NCBI GenBank assembly: GCA_030832095.1
Contig: JAURJT010000069.1
Span: 1-44,198 of the forward strand
Direction of reading: 5' to 3'
From: Gammaproteobacteria bacterium
GTDB taxonomy: Bacteria > Pseudomonadota > Gammaproteobacteria > Burkholderiales > Burkholderiaceae_B
Length of the DNA stretch: 44,198 bases
Translations under genes and position numbers: made by a program
Notes under the pieces: model-generated
Databases searched by the model: none
Told to the model about the DNA's origin: nothing
The model's input: only the letters and a program-made list of their open reading frames with translations
In this document: piece by piece, positions 26,068-34,941 of the stretch
Layout of the letters: each line of letters begins with the position of its first letter
How positions within the stretch are numbered: the stretch's first letter is position 1

Positions 26068-29000
26068 AAGCACTCTTCAGTTTTCTCTTCAAATTGTTTT
26101 TGCTCCTGGTGCTGGCCTTGCTTTGTTGGGGCATCTCGCTCGTTCTAGAGTGGCCTCTTTGGACCAGTCTAGTGATGTTTGTCTCGGTCATCGCGATGCT
26201 CTTGGTTTTCAAGTTGCTTCGACGGTTATGGATTACGACGCGGGCACGTGTCAGGCTCTCTCAGTCAGAGCTCGTTGCACGCAAGGGGGCTGGCAAAGAA
26301 GCGACACTCTTTGATCTGACCGACAAATGGAAGCAGGCAATCGAGCTGTTGCGTAAGTCGCGGCTGAAACGCTTTGGCAATCCTTTGTATGTGCTACCTT
26401 GGTATATGGTGGTGGGAGAGGCGGGTTCGGGGAAAACAACGGCCATCACCCGCTCGAGCTTGGTCTCGGTCGTAAAAAATATCTCGCAAACAGAGCCAAT
26501 CAAACAAACGGGCGACTTTGAGTGGTGGTTTTTTAGTAAGGCGATCGTAATCGATACGGCCGGTCGCTATGTTTCTCCAGATGCGCTCGACTCCGACCAA
26601 GCCGAATGGGAAAAAATCCTCGGCTTGTTGGTCAAGTATCGTCCCCGAGACGGACTTGATGGTTTAGTTGTTGTGATTGATGCGGACCGACTGTTAAGCA
26701 ACGATAGTGATTTGCTCAACAGACGTGGCCGTGCTTTGCGCGAGCGTGTCGATCAGCTGATTCGACTATTTGACAAACGTTTTCCAATCTACGTGCTAGT
26801 CACAAAGTGCGATTTGATTCCTGGTTTTAATCAATGGTGCGACACGTTGCCCGAGTCTGAACTTGAGCAGGCGATGGGTTATGTTGGAAAGGTCAGACAA
26901 GGGGATGGCGCCGAGGGTGATTTCGTCGGCGTGGCGATGGCGCAGGTGACAGAGCGCCTGAAGCAACTGCGCCTGGATATGGCAGTCAAGGGGGTCGAAC
27001 TCTCGGCCGACGCGCTGACGTTTCCTTCAGAAATCGAACGCCTGCGCCCTGGATTACACGGGTTTTTGACAGCTAGCTTTGGCAACACTCCGTATTTAGA
27101 GCAGCCGCTGTTGCGCGGTATTTTCCTCAGCAGTGGCCGTGCGACAGGTACAGCAGTGCCGGGCATGTTACGTGACTTGTTGCGACCGGCAGCCTCACGC
27201 GCGCCTCGCGAGACGGGCGTGTTTCTACACGATTTTTTCGGCGACATTCTCGCGCGCGATCGCGGGCTGTTTTTGGCAACCCAGATCGTTCATCGCTGGC
27301 GACAAGTGACGCGCAACCTTGCACTGGTGACCTGGTGTGCCGTCGTGGTGGCCGCGTTTGGTTTTATCTTGATGTCTTACGTGTCAACGAAGCACACGTT
27401 GGTACAAATTGAGCGTGCCTTTCCGAAAGATCTGGGAGATGGCTCACAGGATGTCTCTCAGGCAAGGCAGCGTTTGGCTGCGATGCGCCAAGTGGTTGAT
27501 CTTGTTCTTGATCACGAAAACAACTGGCAGTCTCGCTGGCTTGCGTTTACTCCCGAGGTCAACGCACTGGAAAGGGATCTTAAGGCTGCTTATGTTGCGA
27601 CGGTCAAGATTTTTCTGTCCCGCCAGAGTGCCTACGGCGATCGCTTTAACAAACTACTCGTCGACCAAAACTCGCCGCTCTATGCCGATGCAATCCTTAC
27701 CATCACGCGTAACTACAACAAGAGTCAGGCAAGTTTGCGTGGAGCCAGCAGCTACGACCAGTTGCTGAAAATGCCTGGTACGCCTTTGGAGGTCTTGCAG
27801 GCGCTTGATTCGGTGCTGACCCCAGAGGTCAAGGCTGGCTTTGACCGGATGGTGAGCGCGTATTTCGCCTGGGACGACCTGGATGATGATCTGGTTGGTG
27901 GTTCTCCGTTGGATTTGGAGACGCTGTCTAAAGCGGTGTTCGCCCCAGGGCAGATGCCGTGGTTACTCTCTTGGGCGGATACACGAAGCGGTATACCCGC
28001 GGTGACGCTCAATGAGTTTTGGCTGCCGGGCTCGCTGAGTTCAAGTGGTGTAAAAATTCGGCCTGCATTCACGCGTGCGGGCGAACTGCGCATTCAAGAG
28101 TTTTTGCAAGAGCTCTCACGGGCTTTCAAAGATTCGCCTGAATTTGTTGCGAAACGTAAATCTTTTGAGTCTTGGTACCAAGCCGAAAGATTCAACGTGT
28201 GGTACACCTTTGCCTCGACTTTTTCAGAAGGCGACACGCTGCTCGTCAGTGAGCAGCTCTGGCGTGAGATGGTTCGTCGTGTGAATAAAGACAACAGTCC
28301 GTACTACACGCTCATTGGTCGCTTGCGCAGCGAGTTCGAGGCAGTGCCTCAGGCGCAATTGCCAAGATGGTTGTTATTTGCTCGAGATTTCAGTGCATTC
28401 AGGCGGGATGCGCAAAGTTCTGGCCCACTTTCGCGGGCGACCACGGCGGTGGGAGTTTTTAATACTATTGGTGGCCGCGCCATTCAAGACTCGGTGCAAA
28501 CTCGGTCGGTGTCACCTTTGCCCAATCAAATGAGCCGAGCGCTTGGCACCATCGAGGCGTATCGAAAATTCATTAATGATTTTGATGTGGCGGCAGCTGA
28601 GGCGATCGAGGGCGAGGGAAAAAGTTACCAGATAGCGGCAGATTTTTTCTCTTTTGGGGTCGATCCCAACACTAAAACTTCTAGTTTACGGGCACTGCAA
28701 GATACGTTTGCCGAGTTTCGCAAGCGCTCGGGTTTTGAAGCCCCAGATGATGCGGTGTTATGGCCGCTCGTTAGCGGCCCCTTGCATTTACTGATTAAGT
28801 ATGTGACCGAACAAGCCTCGTGTGGTGTGCAACGAGACTGGGAAAAGACAGTACTCTGGCGCACTCAGGCAGCGGTGAGTGCCAAAGAGGTTGGCGAACA
28901 GCTTTTTGGTCAACAAGGCTCGGTGTGGGCCTTTGCTAACGGCCCAACCAAGCCGTTCCTTCAACAGAAAGGCGGGCAGTTTTTACCGATCAAAGCCTTG

Positions 29001-29957
29001 TCTCACGATAAGTTGGTGGGGTATGAGTTTCCGTTTCAAGGCGATTTTGTGCCGTTTTTGAATCGCTCGATCGGTGTGCGTGTTGAGCAACTCGTCAAAG
29101 ATCAGCGAGCAGAAAGCGCTAAAGGCAAGTCGGTTAAGTTGGCGATTACCTCGCGTCCAATCGGCGTCAATGCGAGTGCTAAAGTTAAGCCTTATGCGGC
29201 AATTCTGTCGATTCAATGCGCAAACGAAGAAATAGTATTGAATAACTTCAACGTGCAGGCAAACGATACGGTGACTTGGTCGCCCGATTTGTGCGGCGAC
29301 GTTGCGTTACAGATAAAAATTGAAAGTCTGTCATTGATCCGTCGCTATCCCGGTGCTCTAGGTTTGGCCCGTTTTATTGAAGAATTTCAAGATGGAGAGC
29401 GCATTTTTACACCCGAAGATTTTCCGGCACTGCGAGAAAAGCTCGAGGGTCAAGACGTGCGCTCGATCAATGTGCGCTACGACTTTGTGGGGCAAGAAGC
29501 TTTGTTGAAATTGGCCTCTGACTACAGCCATCTGGCGGAAGTGTCGATGCCGACTGTGACAGCAGGTTTGTCAGCACGCAGGCAGTTGAATATTCCTGAG
29601 CGAGTTGGGCAGTGCTGGCTTGGCGGACGTCCGACGTCTGTTCAGATGGACCTGCCACGCATGATTGAGCAACGCGTTGCCTCACTCGTTGATGCCCCGT
29701 TGCCAGCAACCTCGTCGACCGTGACGCCTCCGCCGCCAGCAGTCGCGGCCCCTGTGCAAGAGAAGCCTGAAGTGACAAGCAGTCCGCCAGTTTCGGTTCA
29801 GCGGGCGACGACGCGCAGTCATGTCATAGTGTCGGGCGATACGCTTTCTAAGTTAGCGCTTAAATACCAGGTCGATGTGAAAACATTGATGAAAGCAAAT
29901 GGGCTAACAAGCGATCTAATTAGACTAGGGGAAACCCTCAAAATCCCTGCGCAATAA
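26064..29957 (+). CDS. tssM: T6SS membrane channel protein TssM with C-terminal LysM
   Basis: A 1297-residue TssM (IcmF/VasK family), which spans the inner membrane and periplasm and contacts TssJ. I start at the ATG overlapping the tssL stop rather than an upstream in-frame ATG at 26031. Two N-terminal membrane segments (about 5-52) precede a cytoplasmic GTPase-like domain with Walker A GEAGSGKT (118-125). A third segment lies near 419-440 (LALVTWCAVVVAAFGFILMS), then the long periplasmic part. After the core, a Pro/Val/Ala-rich linker leads to a LysM motif at 1253-1297 (HVIVSGDTLSKLALKYQVDV, then LMKANGL and LRIP-like LKIPAQ). A LysM tail is unusual for TssM and suggests direct peptidoglycan binding. 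Confidence 0.96.
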   Translation: MKALFSFLFKLFLLLVLALLCWGISLVLEWPLWTSLVMFVSVIAMLLVFKLLRRLWITTRARVRLSQSELVARKGAGKEATLFDLTDKWKQAIELLRKSRLKRFGNPLYVLPWYMVVGEAGSGKTTAITRSSLVSVVKNISQTEPIKQTGDFEWWFFSKAIVIDTAGRYVSPDALDSDQAEWEKILGLLVKYRPRDGLDGLVVVIDADRLLSNDSDLLNRRGRALRERVDQLIRLFDKRFPIYVLVTKCDLIPGFNQWCDTLPESELEQAMGYVGKVRQGDGAEGDFVGVAMAQVTERLKQLRLDMAVKGVELSADALTFPSEIERLRPGLHGFLTASFGNTPYLEQPLLRGIFLSSGRATGTAVPGMLRDLLRPAASRAPRETGVFLHDFFGDILARDRGLFLATQIVHRWRQVTRNLALVTWCAVVVAAFGFILMSYVSTKHTLVQIERAFPKDLGDGSQDVSQARQRLAAMRQVVDLVLDHENNWQSRWLAFTPEVNALERDLKAAYVATVKIFLSRQSAYGDRFNKLLVDQNSPLYADAILTITRNYNKSQASLRGASSYDQLLKMPGTPLEVLQALDSVLTPEVKAGFDRMVSAYFAWDDLDDDLVGGSPLDLETLSKAVFAPGQMPWLLSWADTRSGIPAVTLNEFWLPGSLSSSGVKIRPAFTRAGELRIQEFLQELSRAFKDSPEFVAKRKSFESWYQAERFNVWYTFASTFSEGDTLLVSEQLWREMVRRVNKDNSPYYTLIGRLRSEFEAVPQAQLPRWLLFARDFSAFRRDAQSSGPLSRATTAVGVFNTIGGRAIQDSVQTRSVSPLPNQMSRALGTIEAYRKFINDFDVAAAEAIEGEGKSYQIAADFFSFGVDPNTKTSSLRALQDTFAEFRKRSGFEAPDDAVLWPLVSGPLHLLIKYVTEQASCGVQRDWEKTVLWRTQAAVSAKEVGEQLFGQQGSVWAFANGPTKPFLQQKGGQFLPIKALSHDKLVGYEFPFQGDFVPFLNRSIGVRVEQLVKDQRAESAKGKSVKLAITSRPIGVNASAKVKPYAAILSIQCANEEIVLNNFNVQANDTVTWSPDLCGDVALQIKIESLSLIRRYPGALGLARFIEEFQDGERIFTPEDFPALREKLEGQDVRSINVRYDFVGQEALLKLASDYSHLAEVSMPTVTAGLSARRQLNIPERVGQCWLGGRPTSVQMDLPRMIEQRVASLVDAPLPATSSTVTPPPPAVAAPVQEKPEVTSSPPVSVQRATTRSHVIVSGDTLSKLALKYQVDVKTLMKANGLTSDLIRLGETLKIPAQ

Positions 29958-30097
29958 TGAGTAACCGTCAGTATTTGCGAGCATTGCGAGAAAGACTACC
30001 GTAATCTTTTTCGATCTTGCGTTACCGTCTCTCTAATGGCACACTTTGCTCGCATCCTAATTGTGCAGTTTCGGGGTGTTGAGATTGCATTTTAGTC

Positions 30098-30114
30098 GCT
30101 CGGAATATCCGAGC
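30098..30114 (+). promoter_or_regulatory. Stem-loop in the tssB leader
   Basis: GCTCGG-AATAT-CCGAGC is a perfect 6-bp stem with a 5-base loop, 23 bases before tssB. It lies in the 179-base gap after tssM, the largest plus-strand gap in the core block, which probably holds the tssB promoter or a processing site. No T-run follows, so it is more likely a 5'-stabiliser or regulatory hairpin than a terminator. Confidence 0.45.
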
Positions 30115-30136
30115 ACCTTTAGACCTTAGGAGAATA

Positions 30137-30631
30137 ATGATGGCTACTGCCGGTTCAGTTGCACCAAAAGAGAGAATCAATATTACGTATAAGCCAGCAA
30201 CGGGTGATGCACAGGCTGAAGTCGAATTGCCTCTAAAGTTGTTGGTAGTCGGTGACTACACCCAGCGCGCAGATGATCGTCCGGTCGAAGAGCGGGCACC
30301 AATCAATGTTGATAAAGACAACTTCCAAGAGGTGCTCAAGGCTCAGAAACTGTCACTCGACATGAGCGTCCCCAATCGCCTGCAAAGCGAGAATTCGGAC
30401 GAGAGCCTTGCAGTGAGCATGAAATTTGAGTCGCTCTCCGATTTTGAACCCGATGCGATTGTTGAAAAAATCCCAGAACTTAAAAGCATCCTCGAACTTC
30501 GCGAAGCATTGAAGTCCCTGAAGGGCCCTCTGGGTAATGTCCCTGACTTCCGGAAAAAGCTTCAGGCTCTTGTCAGTGACGAGGGCAGTCGTGCAAAGCT
30601 GTTGGCTGAGCTTGGCCTAGACAAAAAGTAA
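30137..30631 (+). CDS. tssB: T6SS contractile sheath small subunit TssB
   Basis: A 164-residue TssB (VipA/ImpB), which with TssC forms the contractile sheath. ERINITYKPATGDAQAEVEL, PLKLLVVGDYTQRADDRPVE and INVDKDNFQEVLKAQ are the family core. LEFESLSDFEPD-like (MKFESLSDFEPDAIV) and RKKLQALVSD follow. An AGGAGAAT Shine-Dalgarno precedes two consecutive ATGs (30137 and 30140); either may be used. tssC follows after 41 bases. Confidence 0.97.
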   Translation: MMATAGSVAPKERINITYKPATGDAQAEVELPLKLLVVGDYTQRADDRPVEERAPINVDKDNFQEVLKAQKLSLDMSVPNRLQSENSDESLAVSMKFESLSDFEPDAIVEKIPELKSILELREALKSLKGPLGNVPDFRKKLQALVSDEGSRAKLLAELGLDKK

Positions 30632-30672
30632 TCCATTCAAACTCCAAAGCATACAAAAAAGCGAGAATTTCG

Positions 30673-32157
30673 ATGAGTGAAGAACAAGCAAAAGCTCAAG
30701 GCGCCGCGTCCGGCGCGGCTGAGTCCGGCTCTTTGATTGATCAGTTGCTAGAGACAAGCAAGATTCGTCCTGGCGACGACTCATACTCCATCACTAAACA
30801 GGGTATTGAGTCTTTTATTGGAACTCTACTTGACCCCACGCGCTCGACCGACCGAATCACAGCCGCCTTGGCGGATGAGTTGATCGCTGAGCTCGATAAA
30901 AAGCTAAGCCGTCAAGTGGATCAGGTGTTGCATAACCCCGCATTTCAAAAGCTAGAGTCTGCCTGGCGCTCGCTTAAGTTTCTGGTCGACCGTACAGATT
31001 TTCGTGAAAACGTAAAAATCCAAGTGATGAACGTTTCGAAAGAGGATTTGTTGAGTGATTTTCAGGATTCGCCAGAAATCACGAAATCAGGTTTGTACAA
31101 AAACGTCTATACCGCTGAATTTGGTCAGTTTGGTGGTCAACCTTTCGGTGCGATCGTATCAAACTACGAGTTTGGGCCCGGGACACAAGATGTGGCGCTG
31201 CTGCAATATGTTGCCAGTGTGGCAGCCATGGCGCACGCACCGTTTATCGGGGGGGTCAGCGCATCGTTCTTTGGCCTCGACGACTACGCAAAGTTGCCAG
31301 ATCTAAAAGATTTGTCTGGTATTTTCGAAAGCCCCACCTATACAAAATGGCGTGGTTTCCGTGAAAGTGATGACGCTCGTAATGTCGCACTCGTTATGCC
31401 GCATTTCTTGTTGCGCACGCCGTACGGTGTCGATACCGTGCCCGCAAAAAAATTCGCCTACAACGAAGATGTAAGCGGCGGCAACAATAGCTTTATGTGG
31501 GGTAACGCATCGTTCGCCTTTGCGTCGCGTCTGACTGCCAGCTTTGCCCAGTACCGTTGGGCTGCCAATATCATTGGGCCTCAGGGCGGTGGTGCGGTTG
31601 AGAACTTGCCGATTTACAACTACGAAGCAATGGGCGAGATCCAAACCAAGATCCCCACTGAAGTATTGATCTCTGAGCGTCGTGAGTTTGAGCTGGCAGA
31701 GCAGGGTTTTATTGCTTTGGCCATGCGCAAAAATAGCGACAATGCGGCGTTCTTTTCAGCGAACTCTTGCCAGAAACCCAAGTTTTTTGGCAACTCAAAA
31801 GAAGGCAAAGAAGCAGAGACTAACTACAAGCTCGGAACGCAGTTGCCCTACATCTTTGTGGTCAATCGCTTAGCGCATTACATCAAAGTGCTGCAGCGTG
31901 AAAACATTGGTACCTGGAAAGAGCGTGGCGATCTTGAAACTGAACTCAATAATTGGATTCGCCAATATGTTGCGGACATGGATGCTCCCGGCCCTGAGGT
32001 GCGAAGCCGTCGCCCACTGCGTTCAGCGGTGATCGAAGTCAATGACGTAGAGGGTGATCCAGGTTGGTATCGTGTATCAATGCGCGTGCGCCCGCACTTC
32101 AAGTACATGGGCGCTTCGTTCACGCTGTCGTTGGTCGGAAAGTTAGACAAGAGTTAA
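30673..32157 (+). CDS. tssC: T6SS contractile sheath large subunit TssC
   Basis: A 494-residue TssC (VipB/ImpC/EvpB family). The signature segments are FQKLESAWRSLKFLVDRTDF, VSNYEFGPGTQDVALLQYVA, and the C-terminal region with WIRQYVADMDAPGPEVRSRR, PLRSA and the final HFKYMGASFTLSLVGKLDKS. The family length is standard. TssC contributes most of the sheath wall and carries the insertion recognised by ClpV through its partner TssB/TssC interface. It is followed by a strong hairpin before hcp. Confidence 0.98.
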   Translation: MSEEQAKAQGAASGAAESGSLIDQLLETSKIRPGDDSYSITKQGIESFIGTLLDPTRSTDRITAALADELIAELDKKLSRQVDQVLHNPAFQKLESAWRSLKFLVDRTDFRENVKIQVMNVSKEDLLSDFQDSPEITKSGLYKNVYTAEFGQFGGQPFGAIVSNYEFGPGTQDVALLQYVASVAAMAHAPFIGGVSASFFGLDDYAKLPDLKDLSGIFESPTYTKWRGFRESDDARNVALVMPHFLLRTPYGVDTVPAKKFAYNEDVSGGNNSFMWGNASFAFASRLTASFAQYRWAANIIGPQGGGAVENLPIYNYEAMGEIQTKIPTEVLISERREFELAEQGFIALAMRKNSDNAAFFSANSCQKPKFFGNSKEGKEAETNYKLGTQLPYIFVVNRLAHYIKVLQRENIGTWKERGDLETELNNWIRQYVADMDAPGPEVRSRRPLRSAVIEVNDVEGDPGWYRVSMRVRPHFKYMGASFTLSLVGKLDKS

Positions 32158-32164
32158 GGGTTTT

Positions 32165-32200
32165 GCTGAGGCGTACCAGATTCGACGGGTATTCCTCAGC
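32165..32200 (+). promoter_or_regulatory. Intercistronic hairpin between tssC and hcp
   Basis: GCTGAGG (32165-32171) pairs with CCTCAGC (32194-32200). After one mismatch a G-T pair and TACC/GGTA extend the stem, leaving a 10-base loop. It begins seven bases after the tssC stop, in the 115-base gap before hcp. With no T-run behind it, a role in stabilising or processing the abundant hcp mRNA is likelier than full termination. Confidence 0.5.
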
Positions 32201-32272
32201 GTAAGGCGGCAAAAATAGCAACACCATCTGTATTGCACTTTTACTTTTTAAACAAATCAACTGGAGTGAAAA

Positions 32273-32761
32273 ATGCCAACACCAATGTTTTTAACCGTAA
32301 CAGGCAACACGCAGGGCGCTATCGACGGAAGCTGTACGATTAAAGGGCATGAAAACACCATGCTCATCCAAGCCGTTGAGCACATGATCGAAATCCCCAA
32401 GTCACCACAAACAGGCTTGCCGACAGGTAAGCGCGTGCACGGTGCCTTAACGCTGACGAAAGAGCTCGATAAAGCTTCGCCCAAACTTTTTCAGGCGTTG
32501 ACCTCTGGTGAGCAATTAAGTAGTGTCAAGCTGTCGTACTACCGTATTTCTCCAGCGGGTAAAGAAGAGCTCTATTACACAACTGAGCTCAAAAATGCCA
32601 TCATCACCCACATCCATACTTGGGTGCCAAACTGTCTGGATCCCGCCAATAAAACCATGGGTCATATGGAAGATGTCGCGTTTACCTACGAGACCATCGT
32701 TGACACCTGGACGCCTGATGGCATCGAGGCAGAAGATTCATGGAGTTCACCCAAAGCCTAA
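32273..32761 (+). CDS. hcp: T6SS inner-tube protein Hcp (TssD)
   Basis: A 162-residue Hcp, the ring-forming tube protein that is ejected with the spike. MPTPMFLTVTGNTQGAIDGS, then VEHMIEIPKSP and GKRVHGALTLTKELDKASPK are classical. The remainder carries YYTTELKNAIITHIHTWVP and the long C-terminal strand EDVAFTYETIVDTW. It has a good GGAG Shine-Dalgarno and a 115-base leader with a hairpin. There is no C-terminal fusion, so it is structural rather than an evolved Hcp effector. Confidence 0.98.
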   Translation: MPTPMFLTVTGNTQGAIDGSCTIKGHENTMLIQAVEHMIEIPKSPQTGLPTGKRVHGALTLTKELDKASPKLFQALTSGEQLSSVKLSYYRISPAGKEELYYTTELKNAIITHIHTWVPNCLDPANKTMGHMEDVAFTYETIVDTWTPDGIEAEDSWSSPKA

Positions 32762-32786
32762 GTCTTTGAGCAATCGAGGTCATTGA

Positions 32787-33227
32787 GTGATTAAAGAAAG
32801 ATTGCTTGAAAGACTGAGTCGACAGGAGTTGCCCAATCTAAGTGATCGGCGATCTCCTGAAGACTTGGTCAAGGCATCCATTCAGCGCTATCTTTCACGT
32901 CTGCTCAATGTGCGTCGCGGATCGGTACCGGTTGACGCTGAGTACGGGCTTCCCGACATGTCAAACATCGCTGGCTCGTTTGCGGTTGGCTATGTGAGTG
33001 ACATACAGCGAGAAATACTGATTCAGATTGACCGTTACGAAAAGCGACTGCTCAAACCTACAATTCAACAGGTAGTGGAAGAGCGCGAAGTCATCACGCT
33101 CAAGTTTATTCTGACCGGAGAAATAGACCTAAGCGTCGGCTTAACCGCCGTGGCAAAAGAGTTCTCAATGTTTTTGCGGATCGACTCTGCTGGGCAAGTC
33201 CGCGTGGAACTTGCGAATGGCCTTTGA
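32787..33227 (+). CDS. tssE: T6SS baseplate protein TssE (gp25-like)
   Basis: A 146-residue TssE, homologous to phage T4 gp25, which nucleates sheath assembly on the baseplate. RRSPEDLVKASIQRYLSRLL, NVRRGSVPVDAEYGLPDM and the EDVE-equivalent region IQRYEKRLLKP-like (IDRYEKRLLKPTI) are visible. It starts at a GTG with CGAGGT upstream. Its end overlaps the tssF2 ATG by 11 bases. Confidence 0.94.
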   Translation: MIKERLLERLSRQELPNLSDRRSPEDLVKASIQRYLSRLLNVRRGSVPVDAEYGLPDMSNIAGSFAVGYVSDIQREILIQIDRYEKRLLKPTIQQVVEEREVITLKFILTGEIDLSVGLTAVAKEFSMFLRIDSAGQVRVELANGL

Positions 33228-34941
33228 TCAGATTTACGCAGCCGAATTGGCGAGATTGCATAGTTTAGGTCAAGAGTTCGCCACCGAAAATCCAACTATT
33301 GCGTCTTATTTATCAGGGGGCAGTGGCGACCCCGATGTCGAAAGGCTGTTGCAGGGCTTTGCCTTCTTAACGGCAATGGTTCGGCAAAAAATGGACGACG
33401 AGTTGCCTGAGTTCATCGGTGACGTGGTCTCTTTAGTTGGACCTGATCTCATTAATCCGTTGCCCGCCGCCACAGTACTCGCCTTGAGCGCAAGCGGTAA
33501 ATTGCCAGAGGGATATGGGGTCAAGGCCAATACACCCTTCGCGTCGGTACCTGTTCAAGAGACCGCATGTCAGTTCTCAACCTCTTGGCCACTTGTGATA
33601 CAGCCGATCAACTTAACGGCAGTGAATTTGCAGGCGCTTAGCAGAAATCGCTCGACACTGACGCTTGAACTTGAGATTCAGGGCCAACCACTCAGCCAAT
33701 GGTCTGGCAATTCTTTGTCTCTTTATTTGTCGAGCCCCTACCCAGAGGCCACCACACTTTTGATGGGGCTCAGACGGCATCTCAGCCAAGTCTCGGTGCG
33801 CAACGTAGGGCAAGTCGATAACCAGCCTCTATCCTTAGCGTTTGGTGGCTTAGACCCTTCGCAACATCTGTTCTCCACACATCGCTCCATTGCGCCGCAT
33901 CTGCAATGGATTCGTGAGGTCTTGGCATTTCCTGAGCGGGCTTTCTTCATTCAGCTTCAAGACTTTGACAACTGGACCACGCGCGGTAGCGGTCGAGAAT
34001 TTGTGATTGAGTTTGAGTTTGACTTGCCGGCCGCAAAATTACCCAAACCAACTTTGTCACACTTCACGCTCAATGCGGTGCCCGCAGTCAATTTGTTTGA
34101 GGCCTTCGCGAATCCGATTGAGGTGACGCATCTTAAAGAAAGTTATAGGCTTGAACCGATGGGTTACGAGTCGGGTCGGGCGGTGGTGCATGATGTGACG
34201 ACAGTGACTGGTCGCATACAGGGCCAATCTGAAGAAAAGTATTACATGCCAACGACTGATCTTTTGGTTGAAGATGACGCGTTGAAGTATCAAGTCATTG
34301 CCAGTAATAGCGTCAAGCGCAGTGCGTTTGAGCAACATATTCGACTACCCCTTAACAAGAGTCTTGATCTCACAAGGCGTGAAACCTTATCAATCAAGAT
34401 GCGCTGTACCAATGGCCGATTGCCAGAGAGCCTGCGACTTGGCGAGATCTCTTTGCGTACGACCGAATCGCCCGAAAAAGTCACAGTCAGAAACGTGACC
34501 CTGCCAACGGGTTGGTCGTTGCCGGCACTCGGGGTGGACGCCATGTGGAAAGTCGTGGCGCACGCACGCCTAAATTTGCAGGCCTTTGCTGAAATTGAAA
34601 CTCTTAAAGAATTGTTGTCAATGTATCTGCCCGAGGGTGGCGGAGACCCTGGGCGTTTGACAGCCGCACGGCGCCGGATTGCGGGAATCGAGGAGGTGTC
34701 CTTGCTGAGCGACACTCGTCTCGTGCGCGGCAGCCTCGTGCGTGGTTATATCGTTCGGCTGAAACTGAGGCTTGATTATTATGCGAGCGCTGGCGACCTC
34801 ATGTTATTTGGTGAGTTGCTGTCACCATTTTTTGCTGGGCTCGTAGGATTAAATTCGTTTGTCACTCTCGTGGTGGCAGACCCTGTAAGCGGAGAGCAGT
34901 TCGAATGGCCCACCTTGCTGGCACCGGACTTGATGCTGTAG
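33217..34941 (+). CDS. tssF: T6SS baseplate protein TssF, copy 2
   Basis: A 574-residue TssF. The ATG at 33217 gives MAFDQIYAAELARLHSLGQE; a TTG at 33211 would add two residues and is less likely. DPDVERLLQGFAFLTAMVRQ, PDLINPLPAATVLA and FTLNAVPAVNLFEAFANPIE match both the family and copy 1. The two copies are clearly diverged: motifs are shared but the sequence between them mostly is not. This copy sits in the canonical tssE-tssF-tssG-tssH order, so it is probably the core baseplate subunit. It overlaps tssE by 11 bases and tssG2 by 37. Confidence 0.96.
   Translation: MAFDQIYAAELARLHSLGQEFATENPTIASYLSGGSGDPDVERLLQGFAFLTAMVRQKMDDELPEFIGDVVSLVGPDLINPLPAATVLALSASGKLPEGYGVKANTPFASVPVQETACQFSTSWPLVIQPINLTAVNLQALSRNRSTLTLELEIQGQPLSQWSGNSLSLYLSSPYPEATTLLMGLRRHLSQVSVRNVGQVDNQPLSLAFGGLDPSQHLFSTHRSIAPHLQWIREVLAFPERAFFIQLQDFDNWTTRGSGREFVIEFEFDLPAAKLPKPTLSHFTLNAVPAVNLFEAFANPIEVTHLKESYRLEPMGYESGRAVVHDVTTVTGRIQGQSEEKYYMPTTDLLVEDDALKYQVIASNSVKRSAFEQHIRLPLNKSLDLTRRETLSIKMRCTNGRLPESLRLGEISLRTTESPEKVTVRNVTLPTGWSLPALGVDAMWKVVAHARLNLQAFAEIETLKELLSMYLPEGGGDPGRLTAARRRIAGIEEVSLLSDTRLVRGSLVRGYIVRLKLRLDYYASAGDLMLFGELLSPFFAGLVGLNSFVTLVVADPVSGEQFEWPTLLAPDLML

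Noticed and set aside
30037..30050. TGGCAC...TTGCT resembling a sigma-54 promoter before tssB
   Set aside because: The distance between the GG and GC elements is 10 bases instead of the required 12, so it would not be recognised.
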